A model generated the notes under the pieces. It did no database searches. It was not told the origin of the DNA and saw nothing but the letters and a program-made list of their open reading frames with translations. DNA of 62,510 bases from Deltaproteobacteria bacterium (GTDB lineage Bacteria; Desulfobacterota; Desulfuromonadia; Desulfuromonadales; BM103), in NCBI GenBank assembly GCA_005774545.1, contig VAUL01000013.1, positions 1-62,510 of the forward strand. The letters are read 5' to 3'. Of the stretch, positions 48,107 to 56,213 are shown piece after piece. The first letter of the stretch is position 1. The number at the start of each line of letters is the position of its first letter. The position numbers and the translations under genes are program-made.

Positions 48107-48801
48107 GACGGGACTCCTTTCTCCGGGGCGATCAGGGCGAGCAGCGCCCGGGCGACGGGGATCGAGGACGCGGGGTTCTGGCCGGTCGCCAGCAGGCCGT
48201 CGACTTCGACGTGCGGTGCCCAGGCCGGGCCGCGGCGATAGAGGCCGCCGCGCTCCCTGAGCCGGTCTTCGAGAAGGAACGGGACGACGCCGTCGAGCCG
48301 GACCGCCCGCTCCTCCTCGTTGCTGAAACCGGTCACCCGCCTGCCGCTGACCAGGTAGCTCCCGTCCGGGGCGCGGGCATTGGTGAGCGCCGCCAGTGCA
48401 TGGCAGACGGCGCCGACCGGCTTGCCGGCGGCAATGACGGCCTCGACGAGGGCAATCGAGACCGGATCGACCGCCAGATCCCACATCGGGCCGTGCCCGC
48501 CGGGATAGAAGAGCGCGTCGTAGTCGCCGGCCGACAGCCCGGCCAGCGGCTTCGTCGCCGCCAGTTGTGCGCGGGCGGCGGCGTCGGCCTGAAAGCGCCG
48601 GGTCGCCTCCGTCTGGTTGTCCGGCAGGGCGCTCTTCGGGTCGAGGGGCGGCTCCCCTCCCCGCGGCGAGGCGAGGGTGACGGCGGCGCCGGCATCCTTG
48701 AGGGTGTAATAGGGGGCGGCAAACTCCTCGAGCCAGAACCCGGTTTTCTCGCCGGTATCGCCGAGGCGGTCGTGGGAGGTGAGAACGATGAGGATCCGCA
48801 T
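48103..48801 (-). CDS. DJ-1/PfpI family protein (Hsp31-like)
   Basis: 232 residues. Class I glutamine-amidotransferase-like fold with the nucleophile elbow C133-H134 (GAVCHALAAL), a glutamate near residue 25-26 and the FYPGGHGPMWDL oxyanion loop. The layout is that of Hsp31/YhbO-type glyoxalase, deglycase or chaperone proteins. Its stop overlaps the GTG of the peroxiredoxin-like gene, indicating joint expression against oxidative or carbonyl stress. Divergent from the radical SAM gene with a 170-nt spacer. Confidence 0.9.
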   Translation of the reverse strand: MRILIVLTSHDRLGDTGEKTGFWLEEFAAPYYTLKDAGAAVTLASPRGGEPPLDPKSALPDNQTEATRRFQADAAARAQLAATKPLAGLSAGDYDALFYPGGHGPMWDLAVDPVSIALVEAVIAAGKPVGAVCHALAALTNARAPDGSYLVSGRRVTGFSNEEERAVRLDGVVPFLLEDRLRERGGLYRRGPAWAPHVEVDGLLATGQNPASSIPVARALLALIAPEKGVPS

Positions 48802-48971
48802 GGCCGGACTCCTTCCCGGGCAGAGATGCTGTGCTTCCCCAGTATACCGCGTTTGGCCGGGCGTGCCCGCCGGCCGTGCAGTTCGCCGCGCGCCGGTGCA
48901 GAGCCTCCCTCCCGTCAACCCGGCGCCGATGTGCTATGCTTTCAGTTCATCCCCGTTGCTGCGGAGTCGTC

Positions 48972-51014
48972 ATGCGCGTCGCCCTGGTCTTTCCGCCGTT
49001 CTATCACCCGGCCATGTACAACCTGCCGCCGCTCGGGCTGATCAACCTGGGGACGGGGCTGAAGCAGGCCGGCCATGAGCCGCACCTCGTCGACCTGGTG
49101 CTGGCCATCCGCAGCGGGGCGCTGCCGGTCGACGCCGGCCTCTACCGCGCCGCCGTGCGCCTGATCCTCGCGACCGAACCGGAACTGGTGGCCTTCTCGG
49201 CGCAGTGCACCACCTATCCGGCCGTCGTCCAGCTTGCCCGGCAGCTGAAGGCGGCAGTTCCGGCGCTGAAAATCGCGGTCGGCGGGCACAACGCCAGCTT
49301 CCTCGATCGCGAGACGCTGGCGCGGTTTCCCGAATTCGACGCGGTGGTGCGCGGCGAAGGGGAAGCCACCGTCCCGGAACTGGTCGCCGCCTGGGCGGCC
49401 GGCGCCGAGCCGGCCACGGTTGCCGGGGTGACCTGGCGGCGCGACCGGGAGATCGTCGTCAACCCCGATCGCGAACTGCTCGCCGATCTCGATGCGCTGC
49501 CGCTCCCCGACTACGCCCTGGCGCCGCCCTTGGCCGCCTATCGCGAGGCCTGCGGCCTGCCGCGCGCCATAGCCATCCTCGAGGCCGGCCGCGGCTGCCC
49601 GCACCGCTGCGTGTACTGTTCGGAGTCCGTGCTGTGGCGGCGCCGCACCCGCACCTTCGCGGTGGCGCGGGTGGTCGACGAGATGCGCGTCCTGCGCGAG
49701 AGGCACGGCGCCGAATGCTTCCTGCTCGCCTACGACCAGTTCACCGCCGACCGGCGCTATGTCGAGGCTTTCTGCCGGCAGGTGACCGCCGCCGGGCTGA
49801 ACGCTGTGCCGTGGTACTGCATCTCGCGCCTGGATACGGTCGACGCCGACCTGCTCGCGCAGATGCGTGCGGCGGGGTGCGAATCGATGTGCTACGGCAT
49901 CGATTCCGGTTCGCCGCGGACCCTGGCCTTCATCGACAAGCGCATCGACCGGGAGATCCTCTTCGAGCGGGTGCGCCGGACCACCGCGCTGGGGATGGTG
50001 CCGACCCTGAGCTTCGTGATCGGCTTCCCCGAGGAGGAGCGCGCGGATCTCGACGCCACCCTGGAGCTGGCGCTGTGGTGCGGGATCCAGGGGAACGTCA
50101 ACCCCCTGCTGCAGCTCCCCACCGTCCTCCCCGGCACGGAGCTGTACCGTCGCTACCGTGACCGGCTGGTCCGCGGCGTCGACACCTACTTCGCCCTCGG
50201 CCTGGAGTTCGCCGGCGGGGCGCGGCTGCCGGAGGACGAGGCGCTGATCGCCGGCGCCCCGGAACTCTTCGCCAGCTTTTACAACCTGCCGTGCCCGGGG
50301 CTGCCGCTCCCCGAACTGCACCGCCTGGCCGAGGGGTTCCCCCTGGTGGTCACCCTCTTCCCGAAGAGCTTCCTCCTCCTGTGCCGGGCGCTGGGGGCGG
50401 CCCCCTCGGTACTGTTCGCCGATTTCGACGCTTGGCAGCAGCAGGCGGCCGGCCGCGGGCCCCTCAGCGCGCCGCGCTGCTTCGCGCACTTCCCCGACTT
50501 CGCCCGCGCCCGGCTGGCGACTCGGCCCGCCGACGGCGACTGGGGACACCTTGCCGAAGTGCTCGACTACGAAGTGCACGCCCTGGCCGTCGCCCGATTT
50601 GCCAAGGGGGAAAAACCCGGTAACATTGACCTGCAGCGGCTGGATGAATGGCCCCTGCGCCGGCCGGCCAACGTGCGGGTCGCCGCGTTCCGTTTCGACC
50701 TTCCGGCGATCGTCGCCGACCTGGGTCGCGGCGTGGCCGCCCCCCGCTATCCGCAAACGCCGAGCCGGCTGGTCTTCCGCCAGGACGGGGCGCAGCTCGA
50801 GGTTGCGGCCATCGACGCCTTCGGCTTCGAACTGCTGGCGCGCAGCGACGGGGCGACGCCCCTTGCCGGCCTCGCCGCCGCGCTGCGGCAGGATCATGGC
50901 GCCGGCCGGGCCCCTGCCGCGTTTCTCGGCGACTGTCGTGCTGCCGTCAGGCAGCTTGCCGAACTCGACCTGCTGGAACCGGGGACGGGGATATCGTCAG
51001 AAGAAGGGAGGTGA
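48972..51014 (+). CDS. B12-binding radical SAM enzyme with PqqD-like C-terminus, candidate RiPP maturase
   Basis: 680 residues from ATG 48972 (GGAG upstream). An N-terminal cobalamin-binding-type Rossmann domain (VALVFPPFYHP ... LGLINLGTGLKQAGHEP) is followed by a radical SAM barrel with the 4Fe-4S motif C209-x3-C213-x2-C216 (GCPHRCVYC). The last 90 residues (AIDAFGFELLARSDG, LAGLAAALRQ, AVRQLAELDLLEPG) look like a PqqD/winged-helix RiPP recognition element. Its TGA is inside the ribosome site of the Cys-His repeat peptide gene. B12-radical SAM enzymes typically methylate or rearrange unactivated carbons; the peptide is the likely substrate. Confidence 0.88.
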   Translation: MRVALVFPPFYHPAMYNLPPLGLINLGTGLKQAGHEPHLVDLVLAIRSGALPVDAGLYRAAVRLILATEPELVAFSAQCTTYPAVVQLARQLKAAVPALKIAVGGHNASFLDRETLARFPEFDAVVRGEGEATVPELVAAWAAGAEPATVAGVTWRRDREIVVNPDRELLADLDALPLPDYALAPPLAAYREACGLPRAIAILEAGRGCPHRCVYCSESVLWRRRTRTFAVARVVDEMRVLRERHGAECFLLAYDQFTADRRYVEAFCRQVTAAGLNAVPWYCISRLDTVDADLLAQMRAAGCESMCYGIDSGSPRTLAFIDKRIDREILFERVRRTTALGMVPTLSFVIGFPEEERADLDATLELALWCGIQGNVNPLLQLPTVLPGTELYRRYRDRLVRGVDTYFALGLEFAGGARLPEDEALIAGAPELFASFYNLPCPGLPLPELHRLAEGFPLVVTLFPKSFLLLCRALGAAPSVLFADFDAWQQQAAGRGPLSAPRCFAHFPDFARARLATRPADGDWGHLAEVLDYEVHALAVARFAKGEKPGNIDLQRLDEWPLRRPANVRVAAFRFDLPAIVADLGRGVAAPRYPQTPSRLVFRQDGAQLEVAAIDAFGFELLARSDGATPLAGLAAALRQDHGAGRAPAAFLGDCRAAVRQLAELDLLEPGTGISSEEGR

Positions 51015-51018
51015 CCTC

Positions 51019-51189
51019 ATGCTGAAGATCGCCACCGTGGAAAAGAGGACGACCAGTGCCGCCGCCTGTCATGCGCCGGCCTGCCATGCACCGTCGTGCC
51101 ATGCCCCCGCGTGTCATGCGCCGGCCTGCCACGCACCGGCCTGCCATGCCCCGAGCTGCCATGCCCCGGCCTGTCACGGCCCGGCCTGA
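51019..51189 (+). CDS. Cys-His repeat peptide, candidate RiPP precursor
   Basis: 56 residues. A 15-residue leader-like start (MLKIATVEKRTTS...) is followed by eight uninterrupted pentads of the form (Ala/Ser)-Cys-His-Ala-Pro, the last with Gly for Ala, and a final Ala: 8 Cys and 8 His in the last 41 residues. A strong GGGAGGTGA ribosome site begins in the maturase stop region, 4 nt between genes. Codons vary between repeats (TGT/TGC, CAT/CAC), so the protein pattern is selected rather than being a fresh DNA duplication. The evenly spaced Cys-His pairs could bind metal or heme, or be the sites of modification. I do not recognise a named family. Confidence 0.85.
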   Translation: MLKIATVEKRTTSAAACHAPACHAPSCHAPACHAPACHAPACHAPSCHAPACHGPA

Positions 51190-51197
51190 ACCGATCC

Positions 51198-51225
51198 GGG
51201 CGGACCGCCGCTGAGCGGTCCGCCC
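51198..51225 (+). terminator. Attenuator-like hairpin after the peptide gene
   Basis: GGGCGGACCGC-CGCTGA-GCGGTCCGCCC, a perfect 11-bp stem 8 nt after the peptide stop, followed by TCTTCCTCC rather than a pure T run. It probably causes partial termination, so the peptide mRNA exceeds that of the enzymes downstream. Confidence 0.7.
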
Positions 51226-51241
51226 TCTTCCTCCGGCTCCC

Positions 51242-52159
51242 ATGCACCGCCGCCTGCTCGATCTGCTGATCTGCCCGCGCTGCCTCCCCGCCGAAAAGCC
51301 CCTGCGTGCCACGCTGCGCGAGGTCCGCGGCGACGAGGTAACCGCCGCCACCCTGGAATGCCCGCGCTGCCGGGTCGCCTATCCGGTCGATGACGGTCTC
51401 GCCGTGCTGCTCCCGGCCGATGGCCCCGAAGACCGCTATGCTTCGGCAGACCGGCTGGCCGGCTACCTGTGGAGCCACTATGCCGACCTCGACGGCGACC
51501 CGGATGCCCACCGGGCCTTCACCGCCTGGGGGGAGCTGCTGGCCGGCGCCGCCGGGCCGGTCCTCGATGCCGGCTGTGCCGTCGGCCGTCTCAGCTTCGA
51601 ACTGGCCCGCCAGGCGGAGCTGGTGATCGGCATCGACCGGTCCGCCGGGTTCGTGCGGACGGCCAGGGCCCTGGCCCGCGACGGGCGCTGCGGTTTCGAG
51701 CTGGCCAGCGAAGGGGAACTGTGCGAGACTCGCACGGTCCGGCTTCCCGCCGACCTGCGGCGCGAACGGGTCGAATTCCTGGTCGCCGATGCTCTCGCGC
51801 TGCCGTTCCCGGCGGGGCTGTTCGGTACGGCTGCGTCCCTCAACCTGATCGACCGGGTGCCGCTGCCGCGTCTGCACCTGGCCGAACTCGACCGGGTCAG
51901 CCGCAAGCGCGAGGCCGCCCTGCTGCTGGCCGATCCGTGGTCGTGGGCGGCCGGTCCGGCGGCCCCGGACGAATGGCTCGGCGGCCGTCGCTCGGGGCCG
52001 GGCGCCGGCTGCGGCCGGGACAACGTGCGCCGCCTGCTGGAGCGCTACGGCCGGCCGGCCTGGCAGGTCGCCGGCAGCGGGCGCATCGGCTGGTCGATCC
52101 GCCATCACCGCAATCATTTCGAGTTGATCTACAGTGACTATCTCCTTGCCCGCCGCTGA
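51242..52159 (+). CDS. SAM-dependent methyltransferase with N-terminal Trm112-like zinc domain
   Basis: 305 residues. Residues 1-55 form a Trm112-like zinc ribbon (LLICPRC C11/C14; LECPRC C40/C43; YPVDDGLAVLLP). A class I methyltransferase follows with motif I VLDAGCAVGR (about 107-116) and VIGID acidic strand. The ATG at 51242 has only a weak ribosome site, unlike the peptide gene. It lies between the peptide and the dipeptidase and overlaps the latter by 26 nt, so it is likely a second tailoring enzyme or methyl transferase of the same pathway; the substrate is inferred. Confidence 0.85.
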   Translation: MHRRLLDLLICPRCLPAEKPLRATLREVRGDEVTAATLECPRCRVAYPVDDGLAVLLPADGPEDRYASADRLAGYLWSHYADLDGDPDAHRAFTAWGELLAGAAGPVLDAGCAVGRLSFELARQAELVIGIDRSAGFVRTARALARDGRCGFELASEGELCETRTVRLPADLRRERVEFLVADALALPFPAGLFGTAASLNLIDRVPLPRLHLAELDRVSRKREAALLLADPWSWAAGPAAPDEWLGGRRSGPGAGCGRDNVRRLLERYGRPAWQVAGSGRIGWSIRHHRNHFELIYSDYLLARR

Positions 52160-53093
52160 CAGCGCCGGCCGCTGGCCGGTCTGCGACGGCCATGTCGACG
52201 CGGCCTACGCCCTGCTGCGCCAGCCCTCCGCGTTGCCCGACGACAACCCGTTCACCCCGGAGCGGCTGGCCGCCGGCGGGGTGCGCGTGCTGACCAGCGC
52301 GCTGTACTGCGCCGATACCAGCAACGGGGCGGGGGCGGCCGCCCACCTGCGCAGCCTGCTGGCGGCGGAGGCGCGGCTGCTCGCCGCCTTGCCGCTGATC
52401 GGCAGCCGCGCCGATCTAGAGCGGGTCTGGCAGGGAGGTGGCCCGCCGGGGCGTCTGCGCCTGCTGGAGAATGCCGACGGCCTGCCGGAGCTCGGCGTGG
52501 CGGCAGCCCGTGCGGCGGGGATCGTCGTCGTCGGGCTGACCCATGTCGGCGGCAATCGCCTGGCCGACGGCAATGCGGTTGCCGCCCCGGCCGGGCTGAC
52601 CGCGGCCGGCCGGATGCTGCTGGCGGAACTGGCGGCGGCGGGGCTGGTCGTCGATGTCGCCCACCTTGCGCCGCCGGGATTCCGGGAGGTGCTCGACGCG
52701 TTCCCGGGGGGGCTGGCCTGTTCGCACACCGGCCTGCGCCGCTTCTGCGACCGGCCGCGCAACCTCGACGAGTCCCAGCTGGCGGCGCTGTTCGGGCGCG
52801 GCGGCGTGGTGGGGCTGGCCTTCGCCCCCGGCCTGCTGACGGGGTCGGAGGCAACCGATGCCGAGGAAGTCTTCCGCCAGCTCGACTGGCTGGTGCAGCG
52901 GTTCGGGGCCGACGGGGTCGGGCTGGGCAGCGATTTCGGCGGGTTCGACGGGGTGTGCCGCGGGCTCGAGGATCACGCCCGGTTGCCGGCGCTGGCCGGG
53001 CGCATGGTGCGGGCCGGCTATCCGGAGACCGCGGTCGCCGGGATCATGGGGGGGAACTGGCGGCGCTTCTACGCGGCGGCACTCCCCGGGTAG
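52134..53093 (+). CDS. M19 (renal dipeptidase-like) metallopeptidase
   Basis: 319 residues, starting at GTG 52134 inside the methyltransferase gene; a slightly later start is possible. The binuclear zinc motifs of the membrane-dipeptidase family are visible: H20-x-D22 (CDGHVDAA), LENADG (Glu), LTHVGGN, VDVAHL, ACSHTGLRRF and LGSDFGG. The family hydrolyses dipeptides with broad stereochemistry. In this operon it could trim or recycle the modified Cys-His peptide. No signal peptide is seen. It converges on the aminotransferase gene with a 25-nt overlap. Confidence 0.9.
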   Translation: MTISLPAADSAGRWPVCDGHVDAAYALLRQPSALPDDNPFTPERLAAGGVRVLTSALYCADTSNGAGAAAHLRSLLAAEARLLAALPLIGSRADLERVWQGGGPPGRLRLLENADGLPELGVAAARAAGIVVVGLTHVGGNRLADGNAVAAPAGLTAAGRMLLAELAAAGLVVDVAHLAPPGFREVLDAFPGGLACSHTGLRRFCDRPRNLDESQLAALFGRGGVVGLAFAPGLLTGSEATDAEEVFRQLDWLVQRFGADGVGLGSDFGGFDGVCRGLEDHARLPALAGRMVRAGYPETAVAGIMGGNWRRFYAAALPG

Positions 53094-54208
53094 CGGTCGA
53101 GGAGCGTGAAGAAGCGGCCGACCTCGGCCGCGTTGTTGGCGAAGTGGGGGGAGAGGCGGACGCGCCCCTCGCGCAGGGCGGCGACGACGCCGTTGGCCGT
53201 CAGATAGGCGAACAGCGCCGGCGAACGGGCCGCCTCGCCGAAAGCGACGATCCCCCCGCGCGCGGCCGGTTCGCGGGGGCCGGCGACCGGCCAGCCGCGC
53301 CGTTCCAACCCCTCGATCAGCGCGCCGCAGAGGGCCGCCACCTGCTGGCGGATGCGCTCGGCGCCGACCTCGGCGAGCAGTTCGAGGGCCGCCCCCAGGC
53401 CGGCAATTGCCGTGATGTCGAGGGTGCCCGGTTCGAAGATCGCGGCATCGCCGCGCAACTCGAAATCCCGGCCGAACGCCTCGGGATCGACCACGCTTTT
53501 CCACCCCACCAGCGGCGGGACCAGCCGCGGGAGCAGCTCGGCGGAGAGGTAGAGCAGGCCGATCCCCTGCGGGCCGCACAGCCACTTGTGGGCGCCGCAG
53601 GCCAGGGCGTCGATGCCGCAGCGTTTGACGTCGAGGGGGAGCAGGCCGAGGCTCTGGATTGCATCGACCGCCAGCAGCAGGCCGTGCTCCCGGCAGAAAG
53701 CCCCCAGGGCCGGCAGGTCGGCGGCGAAACCGGTGGCGAAATCGACGCTGCTGACGGCCAGCAGCCGTGCCCCGGGGACCAGGGCGCGGGCAACGTCGGC
53801 CGCCTCGATGGCGCCGTGGCGCCGCGGGACGTCGACGACCGTCACGCCGCGCCGCGCCAGGTGCCGCCAGGGGTAGACGTTGGCGGGGAAATCCGGGGTG
53901 GCGACCAGCACCGCCTCCCCCGGCTGCCACGGCAGGGACTCGGCAATCAGGCCCAGCCCCGTCGAAGTGTTGGGGACGAAGGCGATCTCCGCGGCGACGG
54001 CACCGATGAATGCGGCCGCCTGCCGGCGAACCGCTGCGGTCCGCTCGCACCACAGCGGGTAGCCGGCGCTCCCCAGCCCGGCCTGCTCGGCAAGGACGGT
54101 CCGCATGGCTGCGATCACCCGGGTCGAGCACGGGGCGATCCCGGCATGATTGAAGAACAGCCGCTGCTCCAGGACCGGGAAGAGCGCGCGGCAGGCGGCC
54201 GGATCCAT
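53069..54208 (-). CDS. Class V aminotransferase (cysteine desulfurase-like fold)
   Basis: 379 residues from ATG 54208. PLP-dependent fold type I enzyme with the Schiff-base lysine K208 (CGAHKWLCGPQG) and pyridine-binding D182 (VDAIQ). It resembles the kynureninase/isopenicillin-N epimerase/CsdA branch rather than classical IscS. It starts 1 nt after the bcp stop, in the bcp-macro group. It lies next to the peptide cluster but on the opposite strand, so a link to peptide maturation is only possible. Confidence 0.88.
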   Translation of the reverse strand: MDPAACRALFPVLEQRLFFNHAGIAPCSTRVIAAMRTVLAEQAGLGSAGYPLWCERTAAVRRQAAAFIGAVAAEIAFVPNTSTGLGLIAESLPWQPGEAVLVATPDFPANVYPWRHLARRGVTVVDVPRRHGAIEAADVARALVPGARLLAVSSVDFATGFAADLPALGAFCREHGLLLAVDAIQSLGLLPLDVKRCGIDALACGAHKWLCGPQGIGLLYLSAELLPRLVPPLVGWKSVVDPEAFGRDFELRGDAAIFEPGTLDITAIAGLGAALELLAEVGAERIRQQVAALCGALIEGLERRGWPVAGPREPAARGGIVAFGEAARSPALFAYLTANGVVAALREGRVRLSPHFANNAAEVGRFFTLLDRYPGSAAA

Positions 54209-54209
54209 C

Positions 54210-54677
54210 TCAGCGTGCCGCCAGGAAGTCGGCGACCTGCTGCGGGTGGGCGGCGGCATCCTTGACCGGGTGCCAGTGCTTCAGCACCGTGCCGTCCGGC
54301 CCGATCACCACCGTCGAGCGGATCGTCCCCGTCACCTTCTTACCGTACATCAGCTTCTCGCCGTAGGCCCCGTAGGCCTGCATCATCGCCCCGTCCGGGT
54401 CGCTGAGCAAAACGAACGGCAGCCCGAACGTGGCGATGAACCTGTCGTGGGAGGCGAGGCTGTCCCTGCTGATCCCGAGCACCACCGCCCCCTGCCGCTG
54501 CAGCTGCGGATAGAGTTCGCCGAAGGCGCAGGCCTCCTTGGTGCAGCCCGGGGTGTTGTCCTTCGGGTAGAAGTAGAGGACCACGGTTTTGCCGGCGTAG
54601 TCGCCGAGCGCATGGGTTCTGCCGTCGCTGCCGGGGAGGGCGAACGGCGGCGCCGGTTGTCCTTCGAGTCTGGGCAT
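54210..54677 (-). CDS. bcp: Thioredoxin-dependent peroxiredoxin (Bcp/PrxQ)
   Basis: 155 residues from ATG 54677, preceded by AAGGAGG. AhpC/TSA fold with peroxidatic C45 and resolving C50 (NTPGCTKEAC), the atypical 2-Cys PrxQ pattern. It reduces peroxides with thioredoxin. Grouped with the macro-domain and aminotransferase genes on the minus strand. Confidence 0.95.
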   Translation of the reverse strand: MPRLEGQPAPPFALPGSDGRTHALGDYAGKTVVLYFYPKDNTPGCTKEACAFGELYPQLQRQGAVVLGISRDSLASHDRFIATFGLPFVLLSDPDGAMMQAYGAYGEKLMYGKKVTGTIRSTVVIGPDGTVLKHWHPVKDAAAHPQQVADFLAAR

Positions 54678-54688
54678 GGGGGCCTCCT

Positions 54689-55210
54689 TCACGGTTGGTC
54701 GGGCGATTCGGCGAGTGCCTGTTCGTAGCGGCTGAGGTCCTCCGCCGAGAAGCAGCAGAAGACCACCTTTTCGGGGAGCGGCCGGTCGGCGAGAAAGGTG
54801 CGCACCTCCCTGACGGCGATGCGGCAGGCGCGTTCGGGCGGGAAGCGGTAGACGCCGGTGCTGATCGCCGGGAAGGCGATGCTCGTCACCCTATGGGCGG
54901 CGGCCAGCTCCAGGCTGCGACGGTAGCAGGCGGCCAGCAGGGCGTCCTCGCCGCGGTTGCCGCCGTGCCAGACGGGGCCGACGGTATGGATGACAAAGCG
55001 CGCCGGCAGGCGGTAGCCCCCGGTCAGCCTGGCCTCGCCGGTGGGGCAGCCGCCGAGGGTCCGGCACTCGGCGAGCAGGTCCGGGCCGGCGGCGCGGTGG
55101 ATGGCGCCGTCGACGCCGCCGCCGCCGAGGAGCGAACTGTTGGCGGCGTTGACGATGGCATCGACGGCGAGGGTGGTGATGTCGGCCTGGACGATGTCGA
55201 TGGTCGGCAT
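54689..55210 (-). CDS. Macro-domain protein (O-acetyl-ADP-ribose deacetylase type)
   Basis: 173 residues from ATG 55210. YmdB/MacroD-type domain with [21 protein letters not shown]-like signature split as [15 protein letters not shown] and [10 protein letters not shown], and the [12 protein letters not shown] loop. These enzymes remove acetyl or ADP-ribose groups. Upstream of bcp, probably one transcript. Confidence 0.94.
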   Translation of the reverse strand: MPTIDIVQADITTLAVDAIVNAANSSLLGGGGVDGAIHRAAGPDLLAECRTLGGCPTGEARLTGGYRLPARFVIHTVGPVWHGGNRGEDALLAACYRRSLELAAAHRVTSIAFPAISTGVYRFPPERACRIAVREVRTFLADRPLPEKVVFCCFSAEDLSRYEQALAESPDQP

Positions 55211-55271
55211 GTCGGCTCCTTTCGGACGGGCATGCCTCCATTGTAGCGGCTGGGCCGGCGGCGGCAACCGC

Positions 55272-55835
55272 TCAGGGCGGGAAGGGGAAGTCGGCGAGCC
55301 GCTGCAGCGGGATGCGGTCGGGGAGCCCGCCGTCCGGAAAGCAGGCGGCCAGGAAGTGGCGGTTGGCGATGACCAGGGCCTGGTTGAGCCGCTCCAGATC
55401 GATGACCGCCGTGCCGGGGAGGGTGTCGAGGCCGGTGAAGTTCAGCGGGCAGCGGTCGACCCGGCGGCCGCCGTTTTCCTCGAGGAGCAGCGGCAGGCCG
55501 TGGGTCCGGCAGATGACCGGGCGGGCCGCATAGAGCGGGCAGCGGTCGTCCGTCAGCAGGGGGCAGTGGGCCGCGTCCGCGGTCGGCGCCCGCAGCTGGC
55601 GGCGCAGCGCCGCCGCTGCGGCTTCCGGCAGTTGCCGCAAGGCCAGGGCGAGGCTGGCCGCTTCGACCGGCAGCACCCCCTGCAGGGTGCAGCAGGCCGC
55701 GCAGCCGGCCCGGCAGGAGATCTCGGCGGGGAAGCCGGCGCCGATTCGCTCGCAGAGCGCGTCGACCTGGACGAGCAGGGCCCGATAGGGGGCCAGCGCC
55801 GCCTCCAGGCCGCCGGCGGAGCAGGGGGCGGTCAC
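55272..55835 (-). CDS. YkgJ-family cysteine-cluster protein
   Basis: 187 residues from GTG 55835, whose GTGA overlaps the stop of the RCKP mini-protein. It has the Fe/Zn-chelating YkgJ pattern: CRAGCAACC, then CPLL ... [15 protein letters not shown] and a late CPLNF. The family is thought to bind a metal cluster; its role is not established. Confidence 0.85.
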   Translation of the reverse strand: MTAPCSAGGLEAALAPYRALLVQVDALCERIGAGFPAEISCRAGCAACCTLQGVLPVEAASLALALRQLPEAAAAALRRQLRAPTADAAHCPLLTDDRCPLYAARPVICRTHGLPLLLEENGGRRVDRCPLNFTGLDTLPGTAVIDLERLNQALVIANRHFLAACFPDGGLPDRIPLQRLADFPFPP

Positions 55836-55939
55836 GATTGTTTGGCGAAGCTGTCGGCGGCGCTGCACTGCGGGCACTTGCGCGGCTTGCAGCGACCGTC
55901 CTTTTCGTGCCCGCATTTTGAACATTTCCAGATGGCCAT
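55832..55939 (-). CDS. RCKP-type rubredoxin-like mini-protein
   Basis: 35 residues: MAIWKCSKCGHEK, then RCKPRKCPQC and a short tail. The two CxxC knuckles match the rubredoxin-like domain at the C-terminus of rubrerythrins, here free-standing. It probably binds Fe or Zn and may be an electron carrier. GGAG precedes ATG 55939 and the stop overlaps the YkgJ gene. Confidence 0.88.
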   Translation of the reverse strand: MAIWKCSKCGHEKDGRCKPRKCPQCSAADSFAKQS

Positions 55940-55965
55940 GAGGTTCTCCGTTGGTTGCAGGCCCG

Positions 55966-56151
55966 CTACTTCGGCAGCGGGCTGGCGTTGCACACGTCGT
56001 CTTCGCGGTCGGCGCGGGCGCCGCAGTTGTGGCAGACGAAGGCCGGAGCCCGGCTGCGGGCCGCCAGTTCGTCGTACAGTCCCTTCTTCTTGAGCTTGCA
56101 GAAGTGCAGATCGTGCAGTGCCGGATCGCGGCAGATCGTAGAGCCGGACAT
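55966..56151 (-). CDS. Small zinc-ribbon-like protein
   Basis: 61 residues from ATG 56151 with GGGGAGGTG upstream. Cysteines at C7 and C18 and a C-terminal knuckle FVCHNCGARAD followed by VCNAS suggest a metal site. No named family recognised. It lies upstream of the RCKP and YkgJ genes. Confidence 0.7.
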   Translation of the reverse strand: MSGSTICRDPALHDLHFCKLKKKGLYDELAARSRAPAFVCHNCGARADREDDVCNASPLPK

Positions 56152-56213
56152 AGTCACCTCCCCGGACCGGATGACGCTGTTCCCAATCATACCATTTCGC
56201 GGCCGGGATGGAA

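Noticed and set aside
48942-50897. 651-codon minus-strand open frame
   Set aside because: Antisense to the radical SAM gene, which has intact cluster and fold motifs.
51019-51189. Repeat peptide as a c-type cytochrome fragment
   Set aside because: The motif is CHxxxCH, not CxxCH, and there is no signal peptide.
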